Positions 22,933 to 34,867 of a stretch of 64,000 bases of DNA are shown here, piece by piece. This DNA is from Panax quinquefolius (lineage: Eukaryota > Streptophyta > Magnoliopsida > Apiales > Araliaceae), in NCBI GenBank assembly GCA_020205615.1, contig CM035168.1:125002795-125066794 (forward strand), written 5' to 3'. The notes under the pieces were generated by a model. The model worked only from the letters and a program-made list of their open reading frames with translations. It was not told where the DNA came from and did not search any database. Positions within the stretch are counted from its first letter, which is position 1; each line of letters begins with the position of its first letter. The position numbers were made by a program, and so were the translations under genes.

Positions 22933-25380
22933 AAACCTTTATACAAATTATTAATTGTTTGATTTAATTTGTATATTGATATGTGTTTAGAACAATTTAA
23001 TTGGGCATAATTTTATGTATAAAATAAAAAAAAAAAAAAAGAGTCTTTTTTTTTTTACGGCGAATCCGTGATATTGCTTAACTTTCTATTACTTCACGTC
23101 TTTGGAGTATAATTAAACCTTTTAAAAATTCTATGAAGCTTTACATATTCTGAGATTCTATTTGCTTGATAAGTGGGAATCAATAAGGTGGTTAAAAAAA
23201 AAAAAAAGGTACACGTGCTAAAAAAAAAAAAAAAAAAGGGAGCCGATTTGTTATATTGCACGGATTACATATATATATGTTAACAGGACATTTGTCAAAA
23301 GTAATCTTATGATTACTTATATATTATATATATAATATATATTTCCGTTTCATATATATATATTATATATAATATATATTCTTAATACTTTTATAATTAA
23401 AATAAAAGGTTTATTTTAATTTTAAAATTAGATTTCATTCTAATTAATTAGAGTTGGAATTGGATTTCATGATAACTAATTGGAGTTGAAATTAGATTCT
23501 ATGTTTCCTTAAATAAAAGAGTTTATTTAGATATGAAATAAGATTTTATATTATTCAAAATAAAAAAGTTTATTTGTGAATAGAAAAAGAATCCATGTTT
23601 TCTTAAATAAAGGAGTTTATTTAGAAATGAAATAAGATTTCATATTATTCAAAATAAAGGAGTTTATTTTTTAATAGGAAAAGAATCCTAATTTTCTTAA
23701 ATAAAGGAGTTTATTTAGATATGAAATAAGATTTCATATTATTCAAAATAAAGGAGTTTATTTGTGAATAGGAAAAGATAATCAAGTGTTTCCTTTAATA
23801 ATTTTTTTTTATATATGGAATTGGATTCCATAATTAATTAAAATAAAGGAGTTTATTTTGATTAAAATTTTGATTAAAATAAAATAGTTTATTTTATTCA
23901 AAATTGGATAAATTAAAATAAAATAGTTTTATTTTGATTTAAATTTGGATTAAAATAAAGGAGTTTATTTTGATTCAAAAAATAGATTTTATCTTAACTA
24001 AATTTGCCCATTAAATGATATCAATATATATATTAAATGTTTATTATTCATAAAGATGAATGTTATTTATTGATGCGTATGATGATGTGTATGATAATAA
24101 ATGGGATTGATTATGAATTATTGACCCGATGCGATTGGATTTTATTTTAGTTGGATGCATGAATGTATGGGTTTTATTAAATGGGAATTCTGCGTGCCTC
24201 GTCTTCTCTAATTTTTCTTAATGTAAATTCTATCTCTCTCCTATGTACATCCCTTATTTCACGATCGAGGTTTCTATTTATTTTAAATAGTTTTGTAATA
24301 GGAATAGTTAGAATTAATTTTGAAAAATTGGAGATCAAGGAGCAAGAGGTCAACTTGAAGACCCGTTTGTAATGGAGCAGGGTTTAAATGTAATAGTTAT
24401 ATTTAAATATTATTTCTTGCACCCCTAAGGTTTGACCTTTTGGTTCACTTGGTGGCTCTAGTGAACCAAACTAGAAGAAAAAGTCCATAATCAATCCAAG
24501 TAGAATATAGTATTTATATATGTGCTGCTTATACTATATATATTATATATTATATAAACATGCTTCGCATGTTCATTAATATAATGCGTATTTTTATATA
24601 TATATATATAAATGCTAGTATTAAAAGATGAGACAAATTAATAACAAACCCCTCAATTTTTATATTAAGTCCTAAAGCGTTCAAAGATATTTGGAATATT
24701 GAGCGTAAGCTTTTCTAGCATGATAAAATTAATAGAGTATTAAATATTTAATATGAGTTTGTTGTGTCACCACAAGGCAAGTATTAAGTATTTAAGATGT
24801 TAATTTATCACATTTGATCTTATAAAGAAAATTGAATAATATTGTTTTGTTGTGTCACCCTGAGGATGATATTTTTCTTTTTGAATATATGGAGTCTTTA
24901 GGTCGGACTTAACTTGGATAATTTTGATTCGGATGTGCCACCACTTGATCAAAATAATCTAAGAGGCAAAATCAAGGAGTTGCATAGTTGATGTAATTGA
25001 CAAAAAGTTGTCTACCTATTTATTTATATATAGTTTGTTGTGTCACCACAAGGCTATATACATTTTAAATGGGATCCTTATTCTCATTAGCAAATCTTTA
25101 ATTAGATTTTCGAACTACTATAAGTGAGGTAATATAGTTTGAAGAAAATAGTGGGAGATACCAATTTAAAACAAGACCTAATTTATTTTGGTAATTAATA
25201 AAAGAATGTATGTTAAAATGTTGTTAATTACAAATTCATTTCTGAAATTTTACAATGTCTAAAATTACTATCCTTTAAAGCATATTAGATCTTATTTAAT
25301 CGAATAGAATTAAGCGGATTGGTTAAGGAATTTGAGAATAGTTCTCATAATTTGAAAAGGCTATCTTATGTCATATCGCC
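22933..25380 (+). other. Copia 5' leader: A/T tracts, hairpin array, no ORF
   Basis: Long non-coding leader between primer-binding site and gag. Poly(A)/poly(T) tracts (about 23027-23055, 23191-23207 and 23221-23240) are followed by AT palindromes (23315-23385) and the hairpin array at 23511-23970. The rest to 25380 is AT-rich, with a repeated TTGTTGTGTCACCACAAGGC word (near 24760 and 25028) and a related TTGTTGTGTCACCCTGAGG (near 24845). No coding sequence is supported; the 63-codon ORF at 24181 is judged chance. Confidence 0.65.
23511..23970 (+). repeat. 47-bp-phased hairpin array, AAATAAA-loop-TTTATTT
   Basis: The inverted word AAATAAA / TTTATTT with a 4-base loop recurs at 23511, 23558, 23605, 23652, 23699 and 23746, exactly 47 bp apart, then at 23841, 23878 and 23953. 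A copy with a 5-base loop lies near 23926. The loop is GGAG at 23605, 23652, 23699, 23746, 23841 and 23953, and AGAG, AAAG or ATAG at the other 4-base copies. Between hairpins two spacer types alternate, giving a ~94-bp higher unit. Confidence 0.85.
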
Positions 25381-26290
25381 TATCCTGCTTGATGGTTGCA
25401 GATACAATGCCTCGAGGAAGAGATTGCTACTTTTAGAAAGTGGCGAAATGATGCTGATTGGCTCGATGCATCATGCTCGCATCCATGAGTAATAAGCTTT
25501 AGCGTCGACTGAAACTATGGATACTCTCTTATATTCACCGCACATCAAGTAGTTGATGGTGATGAAAGTAGGGCGATAGATATCGAGATATCTAAGGAGC
25601 TCTTTTCGATCTAGAATGGCCGATGGCACTATAAATGCTGGACAAAAGTCCTTAACATAATCAATTTGATTGATCAATTAGGACAATTTGGTTTTGTCGT
25701 GGATGGAGAGTTGAGCCAAGATTTGATCTTGCACTCACTCTCGGACTCTTTCACAATTGTTGTGAATTTTCATATAAACAAGCTAGATATCGACTTTCTT
25801 TGATTTGCTTAACATATTGAAAATGTTGAGAGTCACTTTCCAACCAAGAAAGATCAAGTCTTCTTGGTAGGGGCCAAAGGATCTTACGAAAAGAAAAGCG
25901 ATTCAAAGAAGGTAAATTGAAAGGCGTTAACAAAGGATAATAAGAACAAAAGCGTCACGGATAGCAAAGGAGTTTGCTTCCGCCGCTGATAAGCTTTGGA
26001 CCTTTGGAAAGAAAGCTGCGAGAAGCATCTTGCGAGAGGCTAACCAAAGAAGCTTAGTGAAGTTTGGTTCACAATCGCTTTTTGTTCATGATTGAAATAA
26101 ATTTTTCTTTAAGTCGAGGTTCTACTTGGGTATTGGATACCGAACTTTGGTTATCATAAATATAGATTTATGAAGGACCAAGCAGGCAGTGAAAGCTAAA
26201 CAAATATAAGTAATCTATGTCGCGGGAAATGTAGCAAAGGTTGCCATATTAGCCATAGAAACTTATAGTTTAGCAATGCCTACGGCAAAT
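25381..26290 (+). pseudogene. Copia gag and protease remnant
   Basis: Read across frames: LIDQLGQFGFVVDGELSQDL followed by ILHSLSDSFTIVVNFHINKL matches the UBN2-type copia gag, and a later LDLLNILKML-like stretch fits its leucine-rich end. The protease region near 26126-26145 reads STWVLDT, the usual S-x-W-x-L-D-S/T motif, with the following Gly lost in a frameshift. No intact frame remains. Confidence 0.65.
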
Positions 26291-26654
26291 CTATTAAGTC
26301 GATATGTTGTTATTGTATTCGGTTCTTGTTTAAAATATTATTTCCATTTTATTGTTGAATGATGAAATCTTTGGTATTATAATTAAGAACAATTGTTTAT
26401 TTATTTATAATAATAATGTTTTGTATAGAAGGCGGAATATTACTTAATAAATTTGTATACTTGACTTACGTGAAAATAATTTTGCATATTGAACAAATTA
26501 GTATAAGAAAAGGAGATGATCATTCGAAGAGAGTTGAATGTGTGTATTTCTTTGAAATCTGAGTGTGAATTATTTGAAAGGTTGAAAAATGAGAAGTGAA
26601 ACAAATTAGCAATGTATTAAGATTCTTTGATTAGATCGAGGAATAAATACTTGT
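26291..26654 (+). pseudogene. Copia integrase, N-terminal part
   Basis: Out-of-frame remnant of the pre-integrase and early integrase region. Words such as SECELFERLKNE and RSRNKYL resemble the copia integrase core (KSE-x-F-x-x-F-K and RGGEYL). It is interrupted at 26654 by the solo LTR (duplication CTTGT at 26650-26654). Confidence 0.55.
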
Positions 26655-29023
26655 TGTGAGACTGATTTTTATTAATAAAGATTTAAATTTGGTCGAAATA
26701 ATTTTTAATATTGTGGTGTGAATTTGAGATAATATTATAGTTGTGGGTAGTATTTATAAATTTTGCAAAGTATCACAGTGGTTATATTATATATTCGATT
26801 GGTGGGGAATATTCGGTTTAGCGAGGGAATATTAAATGCAATAGCAGCTCAATCATTGGTGGACCCTAGCGAAATTATTGTCGGATTGAAAGCGACAAAA
26901 ATATTTTATTGAAATAACGGCGGAAGTTTTCAGGTTGATCTTGTTGAACTACTCGGTAGTAAAAATACAATGTCATCGTGTGGTTGCGTAGTAGCTGCGC
27001 GGTATTGATTATTGATGTTTATGTGAGAAGTCACTCGGTTTGATTCCATTATTGTCGATTAATAATATGAATTATTATAGCGATAATGACGTTTTGTTTT
27101 ATTCGTATTATTAGCGTAATAAAAGCGAAACATCTTTTATATAAAATAGAATACTTTATTAAAGTTATTACATAAATAGAATATATTATATTTTATTATG
27201 CGTAGTGTTGCATAGTATTTTTTGCATAGTGTTTTGCATAGTATTGCATAGTGTTTGCATAGTAAAATGTTTTTATATAAATAGAATATATTATATTTTA
27301 TTTAAAAGATTTTTCTTTAAATATGGACCGTCAGATTAAAGTAAATCAATACGGATAGTTCATGGATTAATTCTTATGCATTCCATTTTCCTATAAATAG
27401 AAGCTCATTCCTTCATTATTTTCTTACGAATTCATTGAAACTACAGAGAGAGAAATTATAGAGAGAGTTTATAGAGAAAATTATAGAAAGAAGAAGAGTA
27501 TTTACTACTTCACTACTTCTTATATTAGGTTTTTTTATTTGTAGCCGGGTGTTATTCTTTCTTCTTGAAGAGAAACACATTATTCCATTCATTATTATTA
27601 CATTGGAATAACTTTTGTAAAAAAAGTGGCATACCCTATACATAACACGTGTCACATGGATACCCTATACTTGGTGAAATCCTTATGTTATTCCGTTGCT
27701 TATTATTACATTGGAATAACTTTGTATCTGTGTTTTACCTATACTTGGTGACATTATTTCTATTATTACTGTTGGAACATCACATGCGTGTGTTTTTAGG
27801 AATGTTGGATTAAAATCTTTATTATTACATTGGAATATCATCTATCATGTGTTTTACACCGGATCTGGTTCCATCTTTATTATTACATTTGGAACATCAC
27901 TGTCGATTGTGAATTTCACGACGACTGGTTCCGTTATTATTATTATGTTGGAATAACACATGTACATGCAATCTGCGCATGCGTGGTGATTTTTTTTGTT
28001 ATTCCATTCTTTATTATACCCGGTTGGTTAAAACTTTGACTTCTATACTCCATGAAATTAGTAGAATATCCTTGATATTTGCGTTTCATCGATATCTTTT
28101 CATGGAAATATTCTTACGATCATTCTTGAATTTTACTCTCTGAAAGCGATATCATGTTGACAATTTGGGCGTTAATAATTCATGGATTAAATAATTCTTG
28201 AACTTGTTTTATTGAATTATTATGTCATTGTCATCATCCTCATGTTATATTATGTTATCTTTGGCTTACGTGCGTAGATGAACTTAGTATGATTATGACC
28301 GGGGATCATTCGGTATAATCATGACTTGATATAAATGATGTGACAAAGTCCTCGGTGGGCTTGTAATGCGATGATGGATAATTTTTGGTATGATTATGAC
28401 CGGGATGATTCGGTATAGTCATGACCATTGATAATTTGATGAAAATCCTTGGCCAAGTGAATACGAGGATGATTAGATGTGGTGGTTTATTTATTAATTT
28501 GAGTCTAGTGATAAAAATTGATGAAAACCTTTTAAAACCTAAAAGATAGTAGACTTTTATTCTCTACTTGACTCTTTTAATGGATTGCTTATTAAAGCTT
28601 GCAGATTAAAGCGGTTGTCTATTGTATTTTATCGGTTTAACATTTGTTGAAGGCTAATGATAATTTATTACGCATTATCTTAGTCATAATATTTCTTCTT
28701 TTGGGCTAGTTGAGCTCACCATTTCTTTCCTTCATTCTCTTGTGGGAAATGAGAACATGCATTTGGGACGAGTCTGGGAGCGAAGTAATGGTCAGAGGAT
28801 AGCATTAATAGTCCTCATTTATTACGTGAAATAGTGTGATAATAGTTGTAATGAGGACTCCTTTTGAGTTTGTATAATATCTAGTAGACAATATTTGTAT
28901 TCAAACTCATAGTTTATGTAATTATTATACACGCAGTTATATTAGTAAGTTGTATTTGAATTTATGTACCATGTAAGTGGCGACTCAAGATGGGTGGCGT
29001 ATACCTAATTTTGAGGCGTCACA
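26655..29023 (+). mobile_element. Solo gypsy LTR (same family as E1 LTR)
   Basis: A 2369-bp LTR starting TGTGAGAC and ending GGCGTCACA, flanked by CTTGT (26650-26654 and 29024-29028). It aligns along its length with the E1 5' LTR (40436-43013). It has a TATAAATA box at 27392-27399, a tandem array at about 27575-27960 and the conserved TTGGGCTAGTTGAGCTCACC block at 28701-28720. No internal region or partner LTR is adjacent, as expected after LTR-LTR recombination. Confidence 0.9.
27575..27960 (+). repeat. Tandem array of ~60 bp in solo LTR
   Basis: Several degenerate copies of a unit containing TATTATTACATTGGAACATC, then a TGTGTTTTAC-type word and a GGTT word, just downstream of the LTR TATA box. 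It is the counterpart of 41510-41945. Confidence 0.75.
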
Positions 29024-29700
29024 CTTGTGTAATAAGTTTCTAGATCATCTCAAATGGTTTTCTCATAATGGACACATCACGATTCGCAATAATTGATTGA
29101 TGTATCTGAATGAAAAATCGCGTACCTTGTTAGACGTAGGTGCGGTCCATAATGATTTCTGAGACATTCCAAAGTATCCTTACAGGATAATGTCCTAGAA
29201 ATGGTGCATATCTACGAAAAGGTAACCTCAAAATCCATTGAAGACTCCATAAAATTTATGGACAAGGAGGATTCCTAATCTTAAGTATGTTAAGATAAGG
29301 GGTTGTCCAACTTATGTGAAAAAAGGTTTCAAAGGATAAGCTTGGGACAAAATTTGACATATACTGATTTGTGGGACATCCTAAAGTAAGTTTAGGGTAT
29401 ATGTTACATAATCCTACATAGCAAAAGGTGTTTATTGCGAAAACACCCGCCTTTCTAAGATAAAGGTGTTTATCATTAAAAGGGCTAGTGGGAGGATAAT
29501 AGATCTTGAAGAGTTCAAGAACCACAAAACACTATAAGTCGAATAAGAGGAACTATAGATAGACCTATTGTACCACAACCGAATCGTAAATCGGAATAGT
29601 CACTCAAGAAGATACCTAGGAGGTATGGATTCATCGTAGATGATGATGATGAGGCACACATCATGAAGATGATGATCCGATTACATCTGATGAGGTAAGA
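29024..29700 (+). pseudogene. Copia integrase, C-terminal part
   Basis: Continues the integrase after the solo LTR: KFLDHLKWFSHNGH, then at about 29276-29520 RGCPTYVKKGF and words fitting the copia GYPK and KVFI-AKTPAFL segments, then GRIIDLEEF. These are the usual conserved blocks of the copia integrase C-terminus. Frameshifts separate them. Confidence 0.75.
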
Positions 29701-30634
29701 GTTCTAGTGTGTACAAAAAGGGACGATGGGGGCCGTCAAGTGACATTCCTAATATTATATGTTGATATACTACGGATAAGGAATGACATACCAATGCTAC
29801 AATCAGTAAAGATAAAGTTGTCTATACATTCCTCCATGAATGATTTGGAAGAGTATCTTAATTAGGGATATAAATCTATATAGATAGATTTAAAAGGATC
29901 CTCGACTTAACCCAAGGAACGTATATTCATTTGATGCTAAAGTCGTTTAGCATGGCAAACTCCAAAAGATGTCTCATGTTGATGAGCTATGGAGTGTATC
30001 TCTCTTTATAGTTCCCACAGACTCCTGAGAAGAGAGGTCGCATGAGTAACAATCATGTATGCAATGAAATGTACGAGACATGATGTTGATCAGTCATATT
30101 ATGGAGAGGTTCACTATGAGTCAGTGAAAAACATCTTAAAGTGCTTAACCGGCACTAAGGATGTGATCATATTCATGGTGGGTCTAAATTAAAACTAGAG
30201 GGCTTAGCAGACTCAAGTTTTTCGAATGAGACCAAGATGACGTGAAAAATCCACTTTAAGGTAAAGCGTTATCTTGAGCAGTGAGTGCGATTGAATTGGA
30301 AAGGTTCCAAAGCAATGAAAGAGTTCTTTGGTTTAGTGATAAAGACAAAGTATATAGCTATAAATGAAGGCTGCAAGTTGATTGTTTGGATTAAAAGTTC
30401 ATTCTGAGAACTAGGAATAGTTCTAAGTCTCATCTTGGATCTAAACATGTGTTGTGGCACTTTCATTTGATTATAAGAATCATTGAAAGATGGGAAATCA
30501 CTATAGTGATGGTGGACTCTCAAGAACAACATTACATATCCATTAACTAAAGCTTATCAACGAGAAGGATAATCGTCACTTAGAAGAAAGAGTATAAGAT
30601 ACTGATGACGATTGGCTTTAGTGCAGTGGGAGAT
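29701..30634 (+). pseudogene. Copia RT C-terminus and RNase H remnant
   Basis: The N-terminal two thirds of RT are missing. What remains starts with VTFLILYVD at about 29740, the catalytic Y-V-D-D box with the second Asp lost by a frameshift, followed by RNDIPMLQSVKIKLS and a SMNDLEEYL-like stretch (normally FSMKDLGEA-x-Y-x-L). RNase H is recognisable around 30200-30545: ADSSFSN, then TKYIAINEGCKLIVWI, then a GSKH-like word before FHLIIRIIERW. Not functional. Confidence 0.75.
30626..30633 (+). other. Polypurine tract of the copia element
   Basis: GTGGGAGA immediately before the 3' LTR, matching the usual AGTGGGAGA of plant copia elements. Confidence 0.75.
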
Positions 30635-32492
30635 TGAAAGTAGTATGCATACAAGCCAATCATGTTTGATGATAAAGCATATACTTTGTAACAATCTTAT
30701 TCATTTATTGATAAAAATATTAATTTATTAAAGGCTTTTAATTATCTACGTGATCTTTGTTTTATAATATATGATAAACCCATAGTTTTAAGCAATGCTT
30801 TTAGAATAATGATGATGATCATTCTAATGAAATCTAAATTCTTAGAAAGCTTAAAACTAAAATAGTTCCCAATCATTGGATTACTAAATTGGGGATTAGT
30901 GAATCCGGATAGATTGAAGTACATCGTTCTTCTTTCGTTGGATGAGGATGATTGATCTCATGATCATTTGTGTGGAACACTAAAAGCAAGTATGTAGGTG
31001 CTTATTAGAGAATAAGTTCCTTTGAGCATTGGCTCGCTAAGGAATACTAATGGAGTTTTACTTGTCATCGATAGGAATTCTCAAGTGATAGTAGTCTGAG
31101 TGATCCTTGGACTTGAGATCATCATAGTATCTTGTGTATGATGAGTTATACTTTGACTTATTCTTAAGACCCTTAGGGTATATCAAAGGGTATGCTTGGG
31201 TATAACAAGTTGTGCATGGAGATAATATATGATCGATAAAGAATCTACCACTTAATAAAAGAAGAGAAATGTCTATGTGATTCGATAAATGACAACCCAA
31301 AGTAGTCCTTGGCGAAGCAGAATGAAATTAGAAAGGAGTTTCTAATTTGCATTATTTTGAGTTGTGCATTTAAGGATCGAAATACATATAATTAAATAAA
31401 ATAAGACTTGTGATAATTCCATATCTTATATTTAATTGGGACATTGTATGGTGGAAGGATTGAATTATACTAAGTAACTATTTACTCAAAGGTTCTTTTA
31501 TGATTAATGTTGAAATCTATATTATACGGAAAGTCGTTGATCATTAGGAGAACTTATCCTATTGTAGAATAAATATTATTTATTTAAATAAATTAATTAT
31601 TTAATTTATTTATTTAAATAAGATTAGAATTATTCTAATTGATTTATTCACAACCTGGGTTTAATATGGAGAACCTAAAGGGTCACACCATAAAAGGAAG
31701 AATAATTATTTAAGAAGTTAATGGCATAATCGTAATAATATGTTATGTATATTTAATTTAATCTATGGTGATAGAATAAATTAAATAGCTTAATATTTAT
31801 TATTTAATATTTTAGAAATATTAAATATAAATTAATAAGAGGAGTCTTATTAATATTATTACAATTATTATTATTATTTTAATTTCTAAAGAGTTTAGGA
31901 ATTAATTTAATATAAGTACTCTCATTTATTCCTAATTGGATTAGGAAGAAAAATTAGTTAAAGGAGTTTAATTAATTATCCCTAATAAGATTAGGGAGCC
32001 CTTTAATTAAAAGGGTTTAATTAAATAATACCTTATTTTTTTTTTAATAGGGTTACTTGATATCTTTATAAGAGAGTCTTATATCATATATCTATACTAC
32101 TTGTGATAATTCCGATTTGTTGGAGATACGCTCTTTTTATAGAGATAGAAAAACTAGGGTTTAGCCAACCACCCATCTTCTTGAATCCTTCTTCTTCTTT
32201 GGTGGATCACCTCTAGAGGCCAAACACATGGGTGGCTAACGTTGATCAAAGGAAGGAACCAAACCCGGTGAATTCAAGTTAAACGCGAAAAGGAATTGGA
32301 GGTGAACTTGTACCTGAGGAAGCTCGGATCTTCAAGGGTATGTTTGTTCTTCATATCTTTTCGTTTAATTAATAATTGTGCATAAAGGGTGATCCAGGTT
32401 TATGGTTTGTAAATTTTTTAAAACTCTGATTTTTACACGCTTCCGCTTATTTATGCAATTTGATTGCGTTCTTGAATATTACAAACCTCACA
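30635..32492 (+). repeat. 3' LTR of the copia element
   Basis: A 1858-bp repeat of 21070-22919, ending CTCACA and followed by the GTTAT duplication. Differences from the 5' LTR are mostly short indels near G/C and G-A or C-T changes, while AT-rich stretches are identical. Confidence 0.9.
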
Positions 32493-34185
32493 GTTATACC
32501 GTATGACCCTAACACAAAAAGAAAAAATATTAACTTTATTGTTGGCCTGCAATTTAGTTCTAAAGAGCAGATGAAAGAATCTGTTAGGAATTATGGGATT
32601 GGTAAGGGTAGGGCTATTAGATTCAAAATAAATGTTGGGAAGAGGTTTCAGATTGTGTGTCAGCTTGGATGTCTATGGAACATGTGGATTAGCACCATTA
32701 CAAGCTCTGAAACTTTGCAAGTTAAAAAAATTAATAATGACCATACTTGCATAAGGGCATTAAAAAACAAATGTGTCAAAACTCAATGGCTTGCAAACTT
32801 TTATGGAAACATGATTAGAAAGAAACCAGATTGGAAGTTAGTTGATATTTAAGATGAAATAGCTAGAAAATTAAAGATGAATGTATCTTTGAAAAAGTGT
32901 GGTAAGGGAAATGGCTTTGAGAAATGTTAAGGAATTATTAAAGAAACATTATGAGAAAGTGTGAGATTATGGGGCTCATTTGATAAAAAACAATAAAAAA
33001 ACATAGTTGATATTAAGGTTAGAAGAGACAATCCTGAAAATAAGCCTAAGTTTCAGAGGTTTTATGTATGCTTTGAAGAACTAAAGAGGGGATGGATTGA
33101 AGGGTGTAGGCCTATCATAGGCTTATATGGTTGTTTTTTTAAGATTGTGGTTGGTCGGGCAACTGTTGTCTACTGTTAGGAGAGATGGTAATAATCAAAT
33201 GTACCCAATATTAAGGGCCATAGTAGAGAGTGAAAACATGGATAATTGGGTATGGTTTTTGCAGCTGTTACTGGGAGACTTATAAGGTAATGAAGGAGTT
33301 GGTTGGACCATTATAAGTGACCAACAAAAAGTACTTAATTATCTTATTCTTGCATATTGTTGTATATGAATTTTATTTAATTATAATTCTTATTTTTATT
33401 GTAAATGAATATTATTCCACTAACTAATTTATTTTCTTCGCTGTGATTGTAGGGTTTGGTTCTAGCAGTTAGGGAGATATTTTCTTATGCTGAGCACAGG
33501 AATTGTGCCAGACATATTTATGTAAAATGGAGGAAGAGATTCTCTACTTAAGCCTTGAAGTTTGCATTTAGGGAAGCATCTATGACCACCCATATTGTGC
33601 CATTCAAAGAAGCTATGAATGAGATCAAAAGGTTGTCAAAGGAAGCCCATGACAAGTTGCTTGAGCAAGACTCCTCTATGTGGAGAAAATCACATTTCCA
33701 AACACATTCCAAGACAGATAATGTAGAGAACAATATGAGCGAGACCTTCAATGCATGGATTATAAAATTTAGATGGATGGCTTCATTAGACATGCTAAAA
33801 GAAATAAGGAGTCAAGTGATGGTTAGACTCGACAAAAAAAGAGATGAAATGCTTAAGAGTCAAGCAACTATATATCCTAAGATTAGGAAAAAGTTAGATA
33901 TTCAAATGGAGAATGCATTTGCCTGTGAACCATTATGGGCTAAGGATAGAAAGTTTTAGGTAATTTTGTAAACATAACCTCTCAAATGTTTTATATATAT
34001 ATTTTCAGCTTGTCACAATTAATTATTTATGGTGTTTAATGCATATGTGTACATTGCAGGTTAAGTGTCATGAGGATAAGTTTGTGGTTGATCTTGCAGA
34101 TCAAACATGCACATATAAGGTGTTTCAACTAACTGGGATCCCCTGTTCTCATGCTATAAGTGCTATAAGTCACCCTACATCGTAG
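32493..34185 (+). pseudogene. MULE transposase, 3' part (DNA-binding, DDE, SWIM)
   Basis: Continues the gene begun at 20173. The MuDR DNA-binding domain spans about 32520-32850: GLQFSSKEQMKESVRNYGI, CQLGCLWNMWIS and DHTC. The DDE region spans about 33050-33345: CFEELKRGWIEGCRPIIGL, where the first catalytic Asp of the usual G-L-D-G-C is Tyr (codon 33126-33128), then NNQMYPILRAIVESE and TIISDQQK with the second Asp kept. An intron-like gap ends near 33452. Then come AEHRNCARHIY, HSKTDNVENNMSETFNAWI and MLKEIRSQVMVRLD (33555-33959). A second gap precedes the SWIM finger at 34060-34180, with CTYKVFQLTGIPCSHAI. Its second Cys is Tyr (codon 34114-34116). Stops and frameshifts add to these losses, so it is inactive. 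Confidence 0.8.
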
Positions 34186-34303
34186 AGTTAAGTCACCATA
34201 TAATCGTAGAGTAGTCACTTTACTACCGTAAAAACGTAGATTGACTACTCTACGATCGTAGACTGTATACATTTGGAACTTGCATAGCTGTGCATCTTCA
34301 TTT

Positions 34304-34353
<50 letters not shown>

Positions 34354-34865
34354 GGTCAGGATCTTAAACATTTCACTTTATCTAACATTTGCTTTTACCC
34401 TTTTTGAATGATGACAGATAGGGTGACGATTTGATACGTCATTTATAGGTTGGATCATTACTATATATTATTGCATCGCTAAAAGTTTCAAGCACGGTTG
34501 CTCTATATATAGTGACGGATCGAATCGATTCTCTACGCCTATCGTTAAAGGGGTGAAACGAGATATGTTAGATAAAGGATGTACCAAGATCTGAACTATA
34601 TAAATATATAAGCTGAAACAATTCGAAATCAATTTTGAAATTAAAAGTTATTGGAATTTGGAAGACTCGCCTTAAGCAAGCAAATCTAAGAGATCCATTC
34701 ATAACTTGGCATGTAGAAAATCAGTTGAACAATTCATCTGAAAGCTCTTCAACAATCAGGCACTGCCCCTACCAGCTACATGTGCTGCTAGTTTAATAAC
34801 AATGACATTATAATATTATAAGAAAAATAAGTGATAGTATATAAAAAAATTATAATGACCAAAAA
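34186..34865. other. Non-coding junction: foldback and (AT)n
   Basis: After the truncated MULE, a perfect 15-bp inverted repeat occurs (34203-34217 and 34242-34256, ATCGTAGAGTAGTCA with a 24-base loop). An (AT)n tract follows at 34309-34351. The remainder to 34865 shows no gene or family I recognise. Confidence 0.6.
34309..34351. repeat. (AT)n microsatellite
   Basis: Uninterrupted alternating A and T over about 43 bases. Confidence 0.95.
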
Positions 34866-34867
34866 GG

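Larger units (their letters stand above)
21070..32492 (+). mobile_element. Ty1/copia retrotransposon, full length, decayed
   Basis: Two LTRs of about 1.85 kb (21070-22919 and 30635-32492) start TGAAAGTAGTATGCA and end in CA. They are flanked by the 5-bp duplication GTTAT (21065-21069 and 32493-32497). The initiator-Met primer-binding site is at 22921 and the polypurine tract at 30626-30633. Gag, protease, integrase, RT and RNase H remnants are in copia order (integrase before RT). All reading frames are broken. A solo gypsy LTR (26655-29023) sits in the integrase region. The element is inserted in a MULE transposase gene. Confidence 0.9.
19316..34185 (+). mobile_element. Second MULE, split by a copia insertion, 3' end lost
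   Basis: It begins near 19316 with a MuDR-type terminal sequence (GGGGAGTATATTTTTTGGTC, then GTATTAGGTTTCAATTTTTA). Next come a leader and a transposase gene in two pieces (20173-21069 and 32493-34185) separated by the copia element. No matching right terminal repeat is seen: the coding sequence stops just after the SWIM finger and runs into unrelated foldback and (AT)n sequence. About 3.4 kb remains once the insertion is set aside. Confidence 0.7.

Noticed and set aside
25471..25933. Minus-strand ORFs of 60-68 codons
   Set aside because: Antisense to the copia gag, which is recognisable on the plus strand.
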